The notes: a model not told the origin generated them from the sequence alone. A stretch of 64,000 bases of DNA from Akkermansiaceae bacterium (GCA_903919975.1 CAIXKE010000066.1:81479-145478); one strand, 5' to 3'; shown: positions 37,639 through 46,305, numbered from the stretch's first letter. Translations and numbers: made by a program.

Positions 37639-38910
37639 ATGCCCTTCCCAATCATCGAACCCCCTCCCCTACCCGGCCATACCCCGGCAGGCGGACCGAC
37701 TCGCTTTGCTCCGGGCATGCCAGGCAAAATATTGTTAGGCATCATCTTCCGCGTTTGCCGCGAACTCCGCGTCTCCGATATCCAGATGCGAGCCTCCCGC
37801 CCGGTCTATATCCACACCAACAAAGGCATGGAGAAACTCGAAGCCCTTGGCATCCTCTCCCCGGCCAATATGGACGAGATCCTCAAAGAACTCATCAGCA
37901 CCCGCGAAAGCGGCAGCCACGGCTTCGGCCAGGAAGACTCACTCGAGCAACGCGTCGATGAAAAAATCCGCCTCGCCATCGCCGATTTCTCGGAACGCCG
38001 GGTCTCGGATTTCTCCTGCGATGGCGTCCTCATGGGCGATAACGGCGAACGCTCCGGCCGCCTCCGGATCCAAGCCCACCTCAGCTCCTCCGGCCTCGGC
38101 ATCACCTGCCGGATCCTCAACGATTACATCCCCGAACTGGAATCCCTCGGAATCGATCCCGATACCACCGCCACCCTCCGCCATGGCGTCCTCAAGCGCG
38201 CCGGCCTCTGCCTCGTCACCGGCCCCACCGGTTCCGGCAAATCCACCACCCTCGCCTCCCTCATCGATTGGGCTCGCCGCAACCATCCCAAACACATCGT
38301 CACCGTCGAGGATCCCATCGAATATCAATATCCCGATGACATGGACGATCCGGATTACCCGGGCCACCGCATTCCATCGCCCAGCATCGTAACCCAACAA
38401 GAAGTCGGCCGCGACCTCCACTCCTACCGTCAAGGCCTCAAAGACGTGCTCCGCAAAGCCCCACACATCATCCTGCTCGGGGAAATCCGCGACCGCGAGG
38501 CCATGGAAACCTGCATGGAAGCCGCCCAAACCGGCCACCTGGTCCTCTCCACCCTCCACACCACCGGGGCCGTCAAAACCATCGGCCGGATCCTCGAGCT
38601 CTACCCCCGGGAAAGCCACTCCTCCGTCCTCAGCCGCCTCGCGGAAATCCTCATCTTCATCCACTCCCAAGGCCTTCTCAACGGCATCCAACGCCGCGTC
38701 CTCACCTACGAATTCCTCCAAAACAACGACGACGCCGTCGCCAGCGCCATCGCCAACTATGATGGCGGTGCCCGCTCACTCGAAGATGTCATCCGCCGCG
38801 CAGGCAACATCGAGTGGGATAACAACCTAAAGCGCCTCGTCCAACAAGGCCTCATCACCCCCGAAGCCTTCATCAATGCCCGCATGAACAAAAACGACGA
38901 CGAAATATAA
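37639..38910 (+). CDS. pilT: PilT-like twitching/retraction ATPase
   Basis: The product (423 aa) is a hexameric secretion-superfamily ATPase, expected at the inner face of the cytoplasmic membrane. Walker A is TGPTGSGKSTTLASLI, the Asp box HIVTVEDPIEYQ, Walker B HIILLGEIRDREAMETCMEAA and the His box TGHLVLSTLHTTGAVKTI. It lacks the zinc-binding Cys pairs of PilB. An insert of about 20 residues (DDPDYPGHRIPSPSI) precedes QQEVGRD. In pili, PilT removes pilin subunits to retract the fibre. It opens the pilus locus. Confidence 0.85.
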   Translation: MPFPIIEPPPLPGHTPAGGPTRFAPGMPGKILLGIIFRVCRELRVSDIQMRASRPVYIHTNKGMEKLEALGILSPANMDEILKELISTRESGSHGFGQEDSLEQRVDEKIRLAIADFSERRVSDFSCDGVLMGDNGERSGRLRIQAHLSSSGLGITCRILNDYIPELESLGIDPDTTATLRHGVLKRAGLCLVTGPTGSGKSTTLASLIDWARRNHPKHIVTVEDPIEYQYPDDMDDPDYPGHRIPSPSIVTQQEVGRDLHSYRQGLKDVLRKAPHIILLGEIRDREAMETCMEAAQTGHLVLSTLHTTGAVKTIGRILELYPRESHSSVLSRLAEILIFIHSQGLLNGIQRRVLTYEFLQNNDDAVASAIANYDGGARSLEDVIRRAGNIEWDNNLKRLVQQGLITPEAFINARMNKNDDEI

Positions 38911-39214
38911 TTGAAACTTTATTCTTGAAATTTAAAAAATTAAGAAATAGAGATAAATAACGGCTTAAATCGATTTTCCATATCCCACCTGTTTCCATCC
39001 TCTCACCACCCAATCTCCAACCCGAAGTCTTCCAAATCTTACTTTTCCTGACTTTAAGACCTTCGACCTTAAGACCCTCTTCCCCAATAACTTTTCCCTA
39101 ACCCTCTCCGAGACTACCCAACGACCCCGAAGACCTCAACCCCTTCCAAATCGCCAACCAGTCTCACTCCGACAAAAAACACCAACCATTGATTAAAATA
39201 ATAGAAATAAAATT
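38911..39214 (+). repeat. 304-bp leader of the first prepilin gene
   Basis: It begins with an AT-rich stretch after the pilT-like stop, then becomes pyrimidine-rich. It contains the 8-mer family (GACTTTAAGACCTTCGACCTTAAGACC at about 39049-39075) followed by CTCTTCCCC. The last 40 bases are AT-rich (TTGATTAAAATAATAGAAATAAAATT) just before the ATG, where a promoter could lie. I cannot assign boxes with confidence. Confidence 0.5.
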
Positions 39215-39610
39215 ATGAAAACCAACACACTGACCCAAAAGCGCAAAGCCGGTATGACCCTCCTCGAATTGACGGTCGTCATCCTCGTCTTGCTCTCTCT
39301 GATCTCGATCCTCTTCGTTGGCGCACGCGCTTGGAAAAAGGGTTCCGACCGTGCCGGTTGCATCCTGAACATCCGCAACGTGCAACAAGCCGTCCGCGGT
39401 TACATGAACATGCACCCTGAAGTTACCACAGTTCCTGCGAATACTCTGATTTATGGAACCGACCCAGCCAATTTCATGAAAACCCCAACTTGCCCCGCTG
39501 GCGGATCATATACCTATAATTCCGCTAGCGCAGACGCTGGATACATATTCCTCACCTGCAGTTTGTCTGCCACTGAAGAACACGCGCCTGCTGCTACCGA
39601 CACTTGGTAA
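39215..39610 (+). CDS. Type IV prepilin-like protein
   Basis: The product (131 aa) has a class III signal: a basic leader (MKTNTLTQKRKAG), cleavage after Gly13, and MTLLELTVVILVLLSLISILF with Glu at +5, as read by prepilin peptidase. The mature protein is about 118 aa, with Cys residues (AGCILN, TCPAGG, LTCSL) that could form a disulfide. It is the likely major pilin because it precedes the assembly genes and is followed by a hairpin that could set its mRNA level. Its position matches Amuc_1102 in Akkermansia. Confidence 0.88.
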   Translation: MKTNTLTQKRKAGMTLLELTVVILVLLSLISILFVGARAWKKGSDRAGCILNIRNVQQAVRGYMNMHPEVTTVPANTLIYGTDPANFMKTPTCPAGGSYTYNSASADAGYIFLTCSLSATEEHAPAATDTW

Positions 39611-39637
39611 GCATTCCACGCTCTGATGAAAAAATCC

Positions 39638-39668
39638 ACGGCCCGCTTGCTCACCGCGGGCGGGCCGT
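39638..39668 (+). terminator. Hairpin after the first prepilin gene
   Basis: ACGGCCCGC (39638-39646) and GCGGGCCGT (39660-39668) form a perfect 9-bp GC-rich stem with a 13-base loop, followed by TTCCC. The short T-run suggests partial termination or 3'-end protection, which would raise pilin mRNA above that of the downstream genes. Confidence 0.6.
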
Positions 39669-39740
39669 TTCCCTAGCGAAAAAAACACTTTTCTCCTGGA
39701 TCCCCCCCGTCCTCCATGAACTCTCACACATTCCAGTTCC

Positions 39741-41513
39741 TTGGCTCATATCCAACATCCGGCATCCCTCAATGCCTTGCAAAAATACCGGCAAGCCCGC
39801 ACCATTCTGCGGCAAACTTCCCGCGCTAGCAATCCGGCATGGTATCAGGACGCTCTTAATCTGAATTTCCAGCTCCACCTCCGCCCGGACGGCTCTCAGA
39901 TTTCCTGTTTCTACTTCAATCACAAGAAAGCCCAATGGACCGCGGGCCCTTCCCTCACCGATGACATCCTTCGCGATGCATCCAAACTCGAGGCTTCCCT
40001 GACGGAGATCCTCAAATATGCCCGCGCAGATAAAAATACCTCGCTCGGTGTAATCCTTCACATCGCCGACGAATTCGCGACTACGGAGCTGAAACGTGAA
40101 CTCAACAACCCAGCGGCTCTTCCCGAACTCCGCGAAACCGCCACTCACAATCCCGCTTCGATCATCGAGGATGCTTCAATCTCAGCCGATCAAGCCTCTT
40201 GGCGCGTGCTACCCTACCCCGCCGCAGGTGCCGAGGTCATGGCTACCGCTGTGACAATCAGCCTGAAATACGCCGATCTCCTCACAACCTTCCGCCATGC
40301 CGGCGAAAAAGCCAATTTCCCCGTCATCACCAAAGCACTTAGCGCGCCTTTGGTCGCCATGATAGGACTTCCTCAATTGCTGAAATTCACTCCAGGCAAA
40401 GCTTTCGTCGCAGTCCTCCAATATGACTGGTTCACCGCGCTGGCATTCTTCAATGAACATGCCGATCTGCGCCTCATCCGCACCCTCCAACACCAAAGCC
40501 ACGGACTACCGGAACGATCACGCCGCCGCGCCATCGCGACCTCCAGCGCCGCTCTCGAATTCGTCGATCCCGATCTTTTCATCATGCCCTTGAGCATGAA
40601 TGCAGACTCCGAACTTGAAGAGAATCTCAGCCTCGCCTTCTCCACCTCCCGCGTGGAGGTCGTAAAACCAACACCAATCGATGGAATCCCGTCCTGGTGC
40701 CCGGAGCCTGCGATTGCCGCTATTTCAACCTCGAATGAGTCGCAACCCATCAGCACGACCTTCACCATACTCCGCTCAGAAAAGTGGGCTCTTCAGGACT
40801 TCCTTCCTAGCCGCCAAGAAGCAATCGAGACTTATCCCAGACGCTCGGAAATGCGCTTGCTCAGCCTACTCCGGCTTGCACGAGCTGCCATCTTGGTCTT
40901 CACCTTCCTCGGCATCGCTTATTTCGCATGGGGCATGCTAAACATCGCCCGCCAACCGGAGTGGTCCTTCAATCTCTTCGAGGCGGAGATGCTCAAAGGC
41001 CGTTTGGCCTCTCTCACGGTGGAACGCCAAAAAGCCGCCCACTGGGACAACCTGCTCGAGGATCGCTCCAAGGTCTGGACCTCCATGGAGTGGCTATCTC
41101 GCTTGTTCCCCGAAAATGGCGGAATGCTGATAAAAGGTTACTCCCACTCCGCCAGACCCGATAACAACGCTGGTCAAGCGAAAGTCGGCTTCGTCAAGGA
41201 ATGGAAAATCTCCGGCTTCGCCCGCGATGAGGCACTCACAACCCTCAACAAACTCAACACTCGGGATGGCATCAATGCCCACTTCGCCTCAGTCGCACGC
41301 GCCACCCACAACTCGGCCTTTGATCCCGCCATCGGCAACCGCAGCATCTCCGTGAACGTCCGAACTCAGGAAAACAGCTCCTTCAAACCTGTCGCCCCAG
41401 AAGATTTGAGTGTCGCAGACACCTCTACCTACCCCTACACCTTCGACCTCACCATCACCCAGCGCTTCGAAGCCACCGACCCCATGGCCCTAACCGTCCC
41501 CAAAGCCCCTTAA
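39741..41513 (+). CDS. PilM-like / PilN-like fused pilus assembly protein
   Basis: The product (590 aa) appears to combine a cytoplasmic actin-like (PilM-type) half with one membrane helix (about 376-398, ILVFTFLGIAYFAWGML) and a periplasmic PilN-like half. The only available start is the TTG at 39741, because an in-frame TGA lies 8 codons upstream and no ATG occurs early. The ATPase motifs are weak, so the PilM assignment rests on topology, size and position between pilin and the PilO-like gene, as for Amuc_1101. The periplasmic half mentions no catalytic motif and would form the alignment complex. Confidence 0.6.
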   Translation: MAHIQHPASLNALQKYRQARTILRQTSRASNPAWYQDALNLNFQLHLRPDGSQISCFYFNHKKAQWTAGPSLTDDILRDASKLEASLTEILKYARADKNTSLGVILHIADEFATTELKRELNNPAALPELRETATHNPASIIEDASISADQASWRVLPYPAAGAEVMATAVTISLKYADLLTTFRHAGEKANFPVITKALSAPLVAMIGLPQLLKFTPGKAFVAVLQYDWFTALAFFNEHADLRLIRTLQHQSHGLPERSRRRAIATSSAALEFVDPDLFIMPLSMNADSELEENLSLAFSTSRVEVVKPTPIDGIPSWCPEPAIAAISTSNESQPISTTFTILRSEKWALQDFLPSRQEAIETYPRRSEMRLLSLLRLARAAILVFTFLGIAYFAWGMLNIARQPEWSFNLFEAEMLKGRLASLTVERQKAAHWDNLLEDRSKVWTSMEWLSRLFPENGGMLIKGYSHSARPDNNAGQAKVGFVKEWKISGFARDEALTTLNKLNTRDGINAHFASVARATHNSAFDPAIGNRSISVNVRTQENSSFKPVAPEDLSVADTSTYPYTFDLTITQRFEATDPMALTVPKAP

Positions 41514-41755
41514 ATATTGATAGGAGATCGTAGATAGAAGATCGCAGATAAATCCCCAAATCTCCTCCTCTTCAATCAAAAATCAAAAATCGACACTCAA
41601 TCTCTTCCTCTTCCTCATTCCACCTTCGACCTTCAGACCTTCAGACCTTCAGACCGCGCAGCGTCTTCTCTTCCTCTTCTCTTCCTCTTCCTCTTCCTCT
41701 TCCTCTTCTCTGCTCACTGCTCACTGATCACTGATCACTTCTCCTCTTTTCTCCC
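41514..41755 (+). repeat. Word-repeat spacer between the PilM-like and PilO-like genes
   Basis: Modules in order: purine-rich AGGAGATCGTAGATAGAAGATCGCAGATA after the stop; AATCAAAAATCAAAAATCG; ACCTTCAG 8-mers; GACCGCGCAGCGTC (41652-41665); CTTCCT units; then TGCTCAC TGCTCAC TGATCAC TGATCAC; then CTTCTCCTCTTTTCTCCC before ATG. This is the fullest example of the modular order seen in the window. Confidence 0.88.
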
Positions 41756-42292
41756 ATGCACCTCTACCGCCAATCTATCATCATCTTTGGAGCCGTGCTG
41801 CCTATTTTTATTGCTGCAGCCCTCATCGGTGTTGCCTCAATGCTGAAATCCAAAATGACCCTCTCGTTCGATAATAAAGTGGCCACTCACAAATCCTTCC
41901 AGATAACCAGTCGAGACACCCGCGCAATCGAAACTCAAGTCATCGGACAACGCGTGCACTTGGAACGCTGGAAACAACAACTCTCCGAAGAAACCTCCAG
42001 CACCGTAGCCAGCAATCTCAGGGAAATCTCCGAGAAACTTCCCAGCAAGGAAATCCAGCAAACCGCCTTCGAACGGCCAAGCGGCAGCGGTGGCTTCGGT
42101 GCCGCATCCGCCCAAAAATCCTCGCAAATCCGCATCGCCTTCCGCGGCACCTACCGCACCCTCCAGAGCGCCTTCTTCGGATTGGAAACCCGCATGCCCC
42201 AACTCCAACTCCAAGATATCAAGATTGAGCCCATCGCTACCAACCCCTCCCTCATGAATCTCCAGGTCACCTACACCGCATGGGAAAATTAA
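41756..42292 (+). CDS. PilO/GspM-like pilus assembly protein
   Basis: The product (178 aa) has one N-terminal membrane helix (IIIFGAVLPIFIAAALIGVASML), a coiled-coil stretch (about 50-95, VIGQRVHLERWKQQLSE) and a small C-terminal alpha/beta domain (SQIRIAFRGTYRTLQSAFFGLETRMPQLQLQDIKIEP). This is the PilO/GspM layout. The position corresponds to Amuc_1100, which is longer (317 aa), so equivalence is by context and not by sequence. Confidence 0.6.
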   Translation: MHLYRQSIIIFGAVLPIFIAAALIGVASMLKSKMTLSFDNKVATHKSFQITSRDTRAIETQVIGQRVHLERWKQQLSEETSSTVASNLREISEKLPSKEIQQTAFERPSGSGGFGAASAQKSSQIRIAFRGTYRTLQSAFFGLETRMPQLQLQDIKIEPIATNPSLMNLQVTYTAWEN

Positions 42293-42451
42293 ACAAAAAC
42301 CCCGGGCATCCCTCCCAATAATAAACCCAAATGAACACAGCCAACATCAATCCATATCCTTCTTTATCTGTGCCGATCTGTGTTCATCTGTGGTTGAAAA
42401 ATTCTTAACTTCTCAGCATAGGCGCCTCGCCCACTACCAAGCCTCTCCATT
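42293..42451 (+). repeat. Spacer with 10-bp word (ATCTGTGNNN)
   Basis: Bases about 42366-42396 read ATCTGTGCCG ATCTGTGTTC ATCTGTGGTT, three 10-bp near-repeats, similar in design to the ATCAGTNNN triplet at 31013. The remainder is pyrimidine-biased up to the ATG at 42452. Confidence 0.65.
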
Positions 42452-43162
42452 ATGATCCACTCCAGCCTCATCACCACCCACACCGCGCTTTCCCCAAAGC
42501 CCGCGGCGCTCTTGTGCATGATGGCTCTTCTCTCCAGCCTCCCAGCCAACGCCGCCCCCCCACAAACAAATCCCAAAGCCGCCCCTGTCTTACCGGCCAT
42601 GGCGCCTCCCGCAATCTCCACCGTGCTCAGCGAAAGACCGTCACGCTATATCAGCCCGGAGGACCTACAAGCCTACACCCAAAGCGTTTCCCTCACATTC
42701 TCAATAAAAAATCGCGTCACCGATCCATTCGGCCAACAACAAAATCCGGATGCCAAACCCCTCATCAAACCCACCCTCGTCAACCCCACTCGCAAAACCA
42801 CACTGCCCTCTCAAATCACACCCTTCGCTGAGATCGTCCGCCGCATTCGCGTCACCACAGTCATGCCCGCAGACCGCCAATTCCTAGTTGATGACCGCTC
42901 ATTCAAACAAGGCGATCGCTTCCCCATGAAGTTCCGCAGCGGTCGCAGCATCAACGTCGAAATTACCGCTGTAAGCTCCAGAGAAATATCCTTCCGCAAC
43001 CTCGAAAGCAGCGAAACCGCATCTCTCAAGCTCAACCTCATGCCTGCCGGCATGACCCCGGGCAACAGCAAAATCACCGCGCCCGGAATGGTCCCTCAAA
43101 ACGCAAACTCGCCGCTTGATATCGAACCCGCTAACTCCCCTGGCGACAATTCCCTGAACTAA
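42452..43162 (+). CDS. PilP/GspC-like periplasmic protein
   Basis: The product (236 aa) has an export signal (AALLCMMALLSSLPANA). A VTDPFGQQQNP block near residue 90 resembles the DPF motif of PilP. The C-terminal part (FLVDDRSFKQGDRFPMKFRSGRSINVEITAVSSREISFRNLES) looks like the small beta domain of PilP/GspC that contacts the secretin. It is placed just before the secretin gene (16-bp gap) and corresponds to Amuc_1099 by position. The assignment is moderately supported. Confidence 0.6.
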   Translation: MIHSSLITTHTALSPKPAALLCMMALLSSLPANAAPPQTNPKAAPVLPAMAPPAISTVLSERPSRYISPEDLQAYTQSVSLTFSIKNRVTDPFGQQQNPDAKPLIKPTLVNPTRKTTLPSQITPFAEIVRRIRVTTVMPADRQFLVDDRSFKQGDRFPMKFRSGRSINVEITAVSSREISFRNLESSETASLKLNLMPAGMTPGNSKITAPGMVPQNANSPLDIEPANSPGDNSLN

Positions 43163-43177
43163 ACATTTTCCACCATC

Positions 43178-44935
43178 ATGAAAGCCGCCCGACTCCCTAT
43201 CGTCCTCGCCGTAGCCCTAGCTGCCGGATCCCTTTATGCCCAAAACCCGGCGGGTGTTCTCATCGAACCTGTCGATGCAACCACCAAGGAACGCCAGGAA
43301 TTGGCTGAGCCGCCCGCCAAAGACATCCCCAGCGCCCTCCCTGAAGCCACAGGCGCGGATCCAGCGGGCCAGCCTCCCGCTACCGACATCCCCGCAGATC
43401 AAGCTCCCGTGCCCGCTGCTCCCGCAACACCGGTTGCAGGACAACAGGAAATGCAGAAATCCGAAGAAGGATTCATCATCAAAGATGCAGGCCTCAATGA
43501 CATCTTCCAATTCCTCGCCAAAGCCGCCGGTCGCCAATATTTCCACAACGCCAAAATCGCCGGCCCCGAATTCCTCGTAACCGGACACCTCAATGAAGGC
43601 AATCCTCTCGAACAAATGGAGGAACTCGCCTTCATGTACGGCCTCTCACTCCACACCAAAGGCAACACGATCTACGCCCTCACTTCCGCCCAACTCGCCC
43701 AACTTCCCAGCGCCGAATTCCACTACCAACTCCGCTACCTCCGCCCCACCGACATGGAGCAAATCAAGGAACTCATCAAACCGATGCTCAGCCCCGGCAG
43801 CGGCATCGTGAACTTCGAACCAAAAACCAATACCATCATCATCATCGATTCCGCTCACCGCATCGAACAAGCGCGAGATCTCCTCCACGGCATCGACAAA
43901 GCCAAAGGACAAATTATCGTCGAAACCAAAATCCTCCGAGTCAACAGCGGCGCGGCCGAACGCACAGGCGTCAACTGGTCCAGTTCGCTCGGCAAGGACG
44001 GAACAAGCCTCAGGGTCATTCGCGATCTCAACTCGGTGTTCGGATTAGATACCCCCATTATTACTGCCGCGGAAGGCGAGGCTTCAACCTCCAGCCAAAA
44101 TCTAGTCCTCTCTCCCCTCCAACTCACCGGCGTCCTCCGCGCCCTCGCCGAAGGCGGACTCGCCAGCCAAGTTTCCAACCCCACCCTCATCACCGAAGAC
44201 AACGAACAAGCCACCATCTCCATCATCGACCGCGTTCCCATCATCACCACGACGACCACAGCCACCGCCAGCGAATTTCCCACCGTCACCGAAGAAGTCC
44301 GCTACAAGATCGATACCAGCGACAAGTCCATCGATACCGACCCCGATAAACACCGTGAAATCGGCATCTCGCTTGTCGTCACACCCACCGTGCTCCCCGA
44401 TGGCACCGTCCGCATGAAAATGCGCCCACGTTCCGCCCAGATTGTCGAGAAAATCAAAAGCATCACCGGCAACGAATATCCTCGGGTCACCGAATCGATG
44501 ATCGAAACCCTAGCCCGCGTTCCAGACGGTCACTCACTCGTCGTTGGCGGATTTTATGGCGAAGCCCAAATTGATGGAAAAACCAAGATCCCGATTCTCG
44601 GCGATATCCCAGTCCTGAATTTCTTCTTCAAGAGCAAAGACGCCACCAAGGAAAAAACCAGTTTGGTATTCGTCGTCACCCCGAAATCATACGATCCCAG
44701 CAACGGCATTGCCAACAGCAGTGCCAGCTCTCGTCTCCGCAGTGCCACCACCCTCAATTGCGACCACGACTGGATCGATCCCGAAAACCCCGGCCAAGCC
44801 CATGAGGCGAACCTGAAACGCTCCCTCCGCGGTCTCCAGCCCACCCAAGCCCCTTACTTCCCGCGGGTGGGCGAAATATCCCCAAGCGAAACGCCGTCTT
44901 CCAGCCGTACCCGCTTCGGCAGAGGAAAGCGCTGA
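43178..44935 (+). CDS. Secretin (PilQ/GspD family)
   Basis: The product (585 aa) forms the outer-membrane gate for the pilus. It has a signal peptide (IVLAVALAAGSLYA), a Pro/Ala-rich linker and N-domains (GFIIKDAGLNDIFQFLAKAAGRQYFHNAKI; YQLRYLRPTDMEQIKELIKPM .. NTIIIIDSAHRIEQ). The secretin core is marked by QASNPTLIT-type text (QVSNPTLITEDNEQ) and by VPDGHSLVVGGFYGEAQIDGKTKIPILGDIPVLNFFF. It is last in the block that mirrors Amuc_1098-1102. Confidence 0.9.
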   Translation: MKAARLPIVLAVALAAGSLYAQNPAGVLIEPVDATTKERQELAEPPAKDIPSALPEATGADPAGQPPATDIPADQAPVPAAPATPVAGQQEMQKSEEGFIIKDAGLNDIFQFLAKAAGRQYFHNAKIAGPEFLVTGHLNEGNPLEQMEELAFMYGLSLHTKGNTIYALTSAQLAQLPSAEFHYQLRYLRPTDMEQIKELIKPMLSPGSGIVNFEPKTNTIIIIDSAHRIEQARDLLHGIDKAKGQIIVETKILRVNSGAAERTGVNWSSSLGKDGTSLRVIRDLNSVFGLDTPIITAAEGEASTSSQNLVLSPLQLTGVLRALAEGGLASQVSNPTLITEDNEQATISIIDRVPIITTTTTATASEFPTVTEEVRYKIDTSDKSIDTDPDKHREIGISLVVTPTVLPDGTVRMKMRPRSAQIVEKIKSITGNEYPRVTESMIETLARVPDGHSLVVGGFYGEAQIDGKTKIPILGDIPVLNFFFKSKDATKEKTSLVFVVTPKSYDPSNGIANSSASSRLRSATTLNCDHDWIDPENPGQAHEANLKRSLRGLQPTQAPYFPRVGEISPSETPSSSRTRFGRGKR

Positions 44936-45020
44936 CGCATCTTTCATCCTCCATCTCCGCTCCACCATCCACGATTCACGATCTACCATTTTCAATCTAC
45001 AATCCACTATCCCAGATTGA
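44936..45020 (+). repeat. Pyrimidine-rich spacer with CATCC/CACGAT words
   Basis: The 85-bp gap is a loose set of repeated words: CATCCTCCATCTCC, CACCATCCACGATTCACGATC, CAATCTACAATCCACTATCC. It resembles the other spacers in strand bias and closeness to the ATG. Confidence 0.55.
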
Positions 45021-45626
45021 ATGTCCGCCTCTCCATTTCCCACCACCCATCCACCACCAAGCAACGACCATCCGCGGGCGGGGGCTCTCCAAACAGTTGT
45101 GCATCCGTGGGATTTCGCCGAGATCTGCCTTGATCAAACCTCCGCCGCCTTGCACGAAGCACGTGCCGCCTCACCCGCAGAACTCAGCCAAGCCATCGCT
45201 ATCGCCCGGGAATCCCACGCCCTAGGCAAGCCTGCCGATCTTCTCGAAACATTGGCCAGAGTCAAAGGCCACGCCGAGGAACACCTCGGCCCCGTGATCC
45301 TTGAACTCGGCAACAAAGTGGCCTCCACTCTAAGCCCTTCACCGCCACAAATCCCCTTTGCTGGCAAGCTCATCGCCCCCTCGGCTTTCTACGATTCCTT
45401 CGATCAACTCCACGCCCTCGCTCGGATCCTCTTGTCTCCCGTGGTTTACGCTGAAGACACCGACGCCATCGGTACCGCCTCCGTCAATCCTATTGCTTCC
45501 CTAATCCTAGCAGAAGAAATTCGCACCACCGTCTTCAAACGCGTCGGCATCCGCCCCTTCATCACCGTCGCCCGCCTCGACTACGAAAGCTGGACGTTTG
45601 TAACCAAAAAGCACTTTGAACTTTGA
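45021..45626 (+). CDS. Hypothetical protein in the pilus locus
   Basis: The product (201 aa) has no signal peptide or membrane segment. The N-terminus is Pro-rich (TTHPPPSNDHPRAG). The middle is helical (SPAELSQAIAIARESHALGKPADLLETLARVKGHAEEHLG), and the C-terminus SLILAEEIRTTVFKRVGIRPFITVARLDYESWTFV ends in a beta-rich tail. I do not recognise the family. Its place between secretin and pilB-like genes suggests a cytoplasmic accessory role. Confidence 0.65.
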   Translation: MSASPFPTTHPPPSNDHPRAGALQTVVHPWDFAEICLDQTSAALHEARAASPAELSQAIAIARESHALGKPADLLETLARVKGHAEEHLGPVILELGNKVASTLSPSPPQIPFAGKLIAPSAFYDSFDQLHALARILLSPVVYAEDTDAIGTASVNPIASLILAEEIRTTVFKRVGIRPFITVARLDYESWTFVTKKHFEL

Positions 45627-45663
45627 AAGTGCCGAGTGATCAGTGATCAGAAAAATCTAAATC
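45627..45663 (+). repeat. Stop-proximal word GTGCCGAGTGATCAGTGATCAG
   Basis: The same 22-base text, followed by AAAA, lies after the cysJ stop at 20292. Here it fills the gap before the four-helix-bundle gene. It is inverted relative to the TGATCAC array found after that gene. Confidence 0.85.
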
Positions 45664-46041
45664 ATGAGCAATATTAATACCTTCGAAGATCTTGAAGTCT
45701 GGAAACGCGGCTGCCAACTAGCAGTGGATGTATACGTCGCCAATCACGCTTCACGGGATTTTGGACTGAAGGATCAAATGCAGCGTTCGGCTGTATCAAT
45801 TCCCTCGAACATCGCTGAGGGCTGTGAACGCGACAGCACCCCGGATTTTATTAAATTCCTCCGTTACAGTAAAAGTTCCTGTGGCGAACTCCGCACCCAA
45901 CTCTATATCACAGAGAGAGTTTGCCGGAAACTTGACCTACAACCCCTCGCTGGCTCCCGAGACATGATCGCCGAAACAAAGGAACTCTCCAAAATGCTCC
46001 AAGGCCTCATCAACTCACTCAAACGTCGCTCCAATTCCTGA
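45664..46041 (+). CDS. Four-helix-bundle protein (S23/23S rRNA intervening-sequence protein family)
   Basis: The product (125 aa) matches the family by FEDLEVWKRGCQLAVDVY, QMQRSAVSIPSNIAEGCER, FIKFLRYSKSSCGELRTQL and a C-terminal helix ending SLKRRSNS. The family is related to Avd, the four-helix accessory protein of diversity-generating retroelements, which binds nucleic acid; no reverse transcriptase is near. The gene is bracketed by inverted heptamer repeats and interrupts the pilus locus, so it looks inserted together with its repeats. Function in this setting is unknown. Confidence 0.85.
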   Translation: MSNINTFEDLEVWKRGCQLAVDVYVANHASRDFGLKDQMQRSAVSIPSNIAEGCERDSTPDFIKFLRYSKSSCGELRTQLYITERVCRKLDLQPLAGSRDMIAETKELSKMLQGLINSLKRRSNS

Positions 46042-46305
46042 CCCCCCCCCTCCTCTTCCTCTTCTCTGCAAACTTCTTCCTCTTCTCTGCTCACTTCTTC
46101 CTCTTCTTCCTCTTCTTCTTCCTCTTCTCTGATCACTGCTCACTTCTCACTTCTTCCTCTTCTCTGATCACTGCTCACTGCTCACTGCTCACTGCTCACT
46201 GCTCACTGCTCACTTCTTCCTCTTCTCTGATCACTGATCACTGCTCACTGCTCACTGCTCACTTCTTCCTCTTCTCTGATCACTGCTCACTGCTCACTTC
46301 TTCCC
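46042..46305 (+). repeat. Higher-order repeat array upstream of the pilB-like gene
   Basis: A C9 run opens the gap. Then a composite unit, CTTCTTCCTCTTCTC followed by one to seven heptamers (TGATCAC first, then TGCTCAC), repeats about five times. By my count there are 18 heptamers, 13 TGCTCAC and 5 TGATCAC. The last unit ends CTTCTTCCC-ATG. Such arrays are prone to slippage and could change length upstream of pilB. Confidence 0.88.

Noticed and set aside
37735-38721. Minus-strand 260-aa ORF opposite the pilT-like gene
   Set aside because: Acidic, Gly-rich shadow frame with no motif; the plus strand carries intact Walker motifs.
45664-46041. Diversity-generating retroelement based on the Avd-like four-helix protein
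   Set aside because: No reverse transcriptase, template repeat or variable-repeat target is visible in the window.
46042-46305. CRISPR array
   Set aside because: The repeats are 6-8 bases long and contiguous, with no unique spacers of 25-40 bases and no cas genes.
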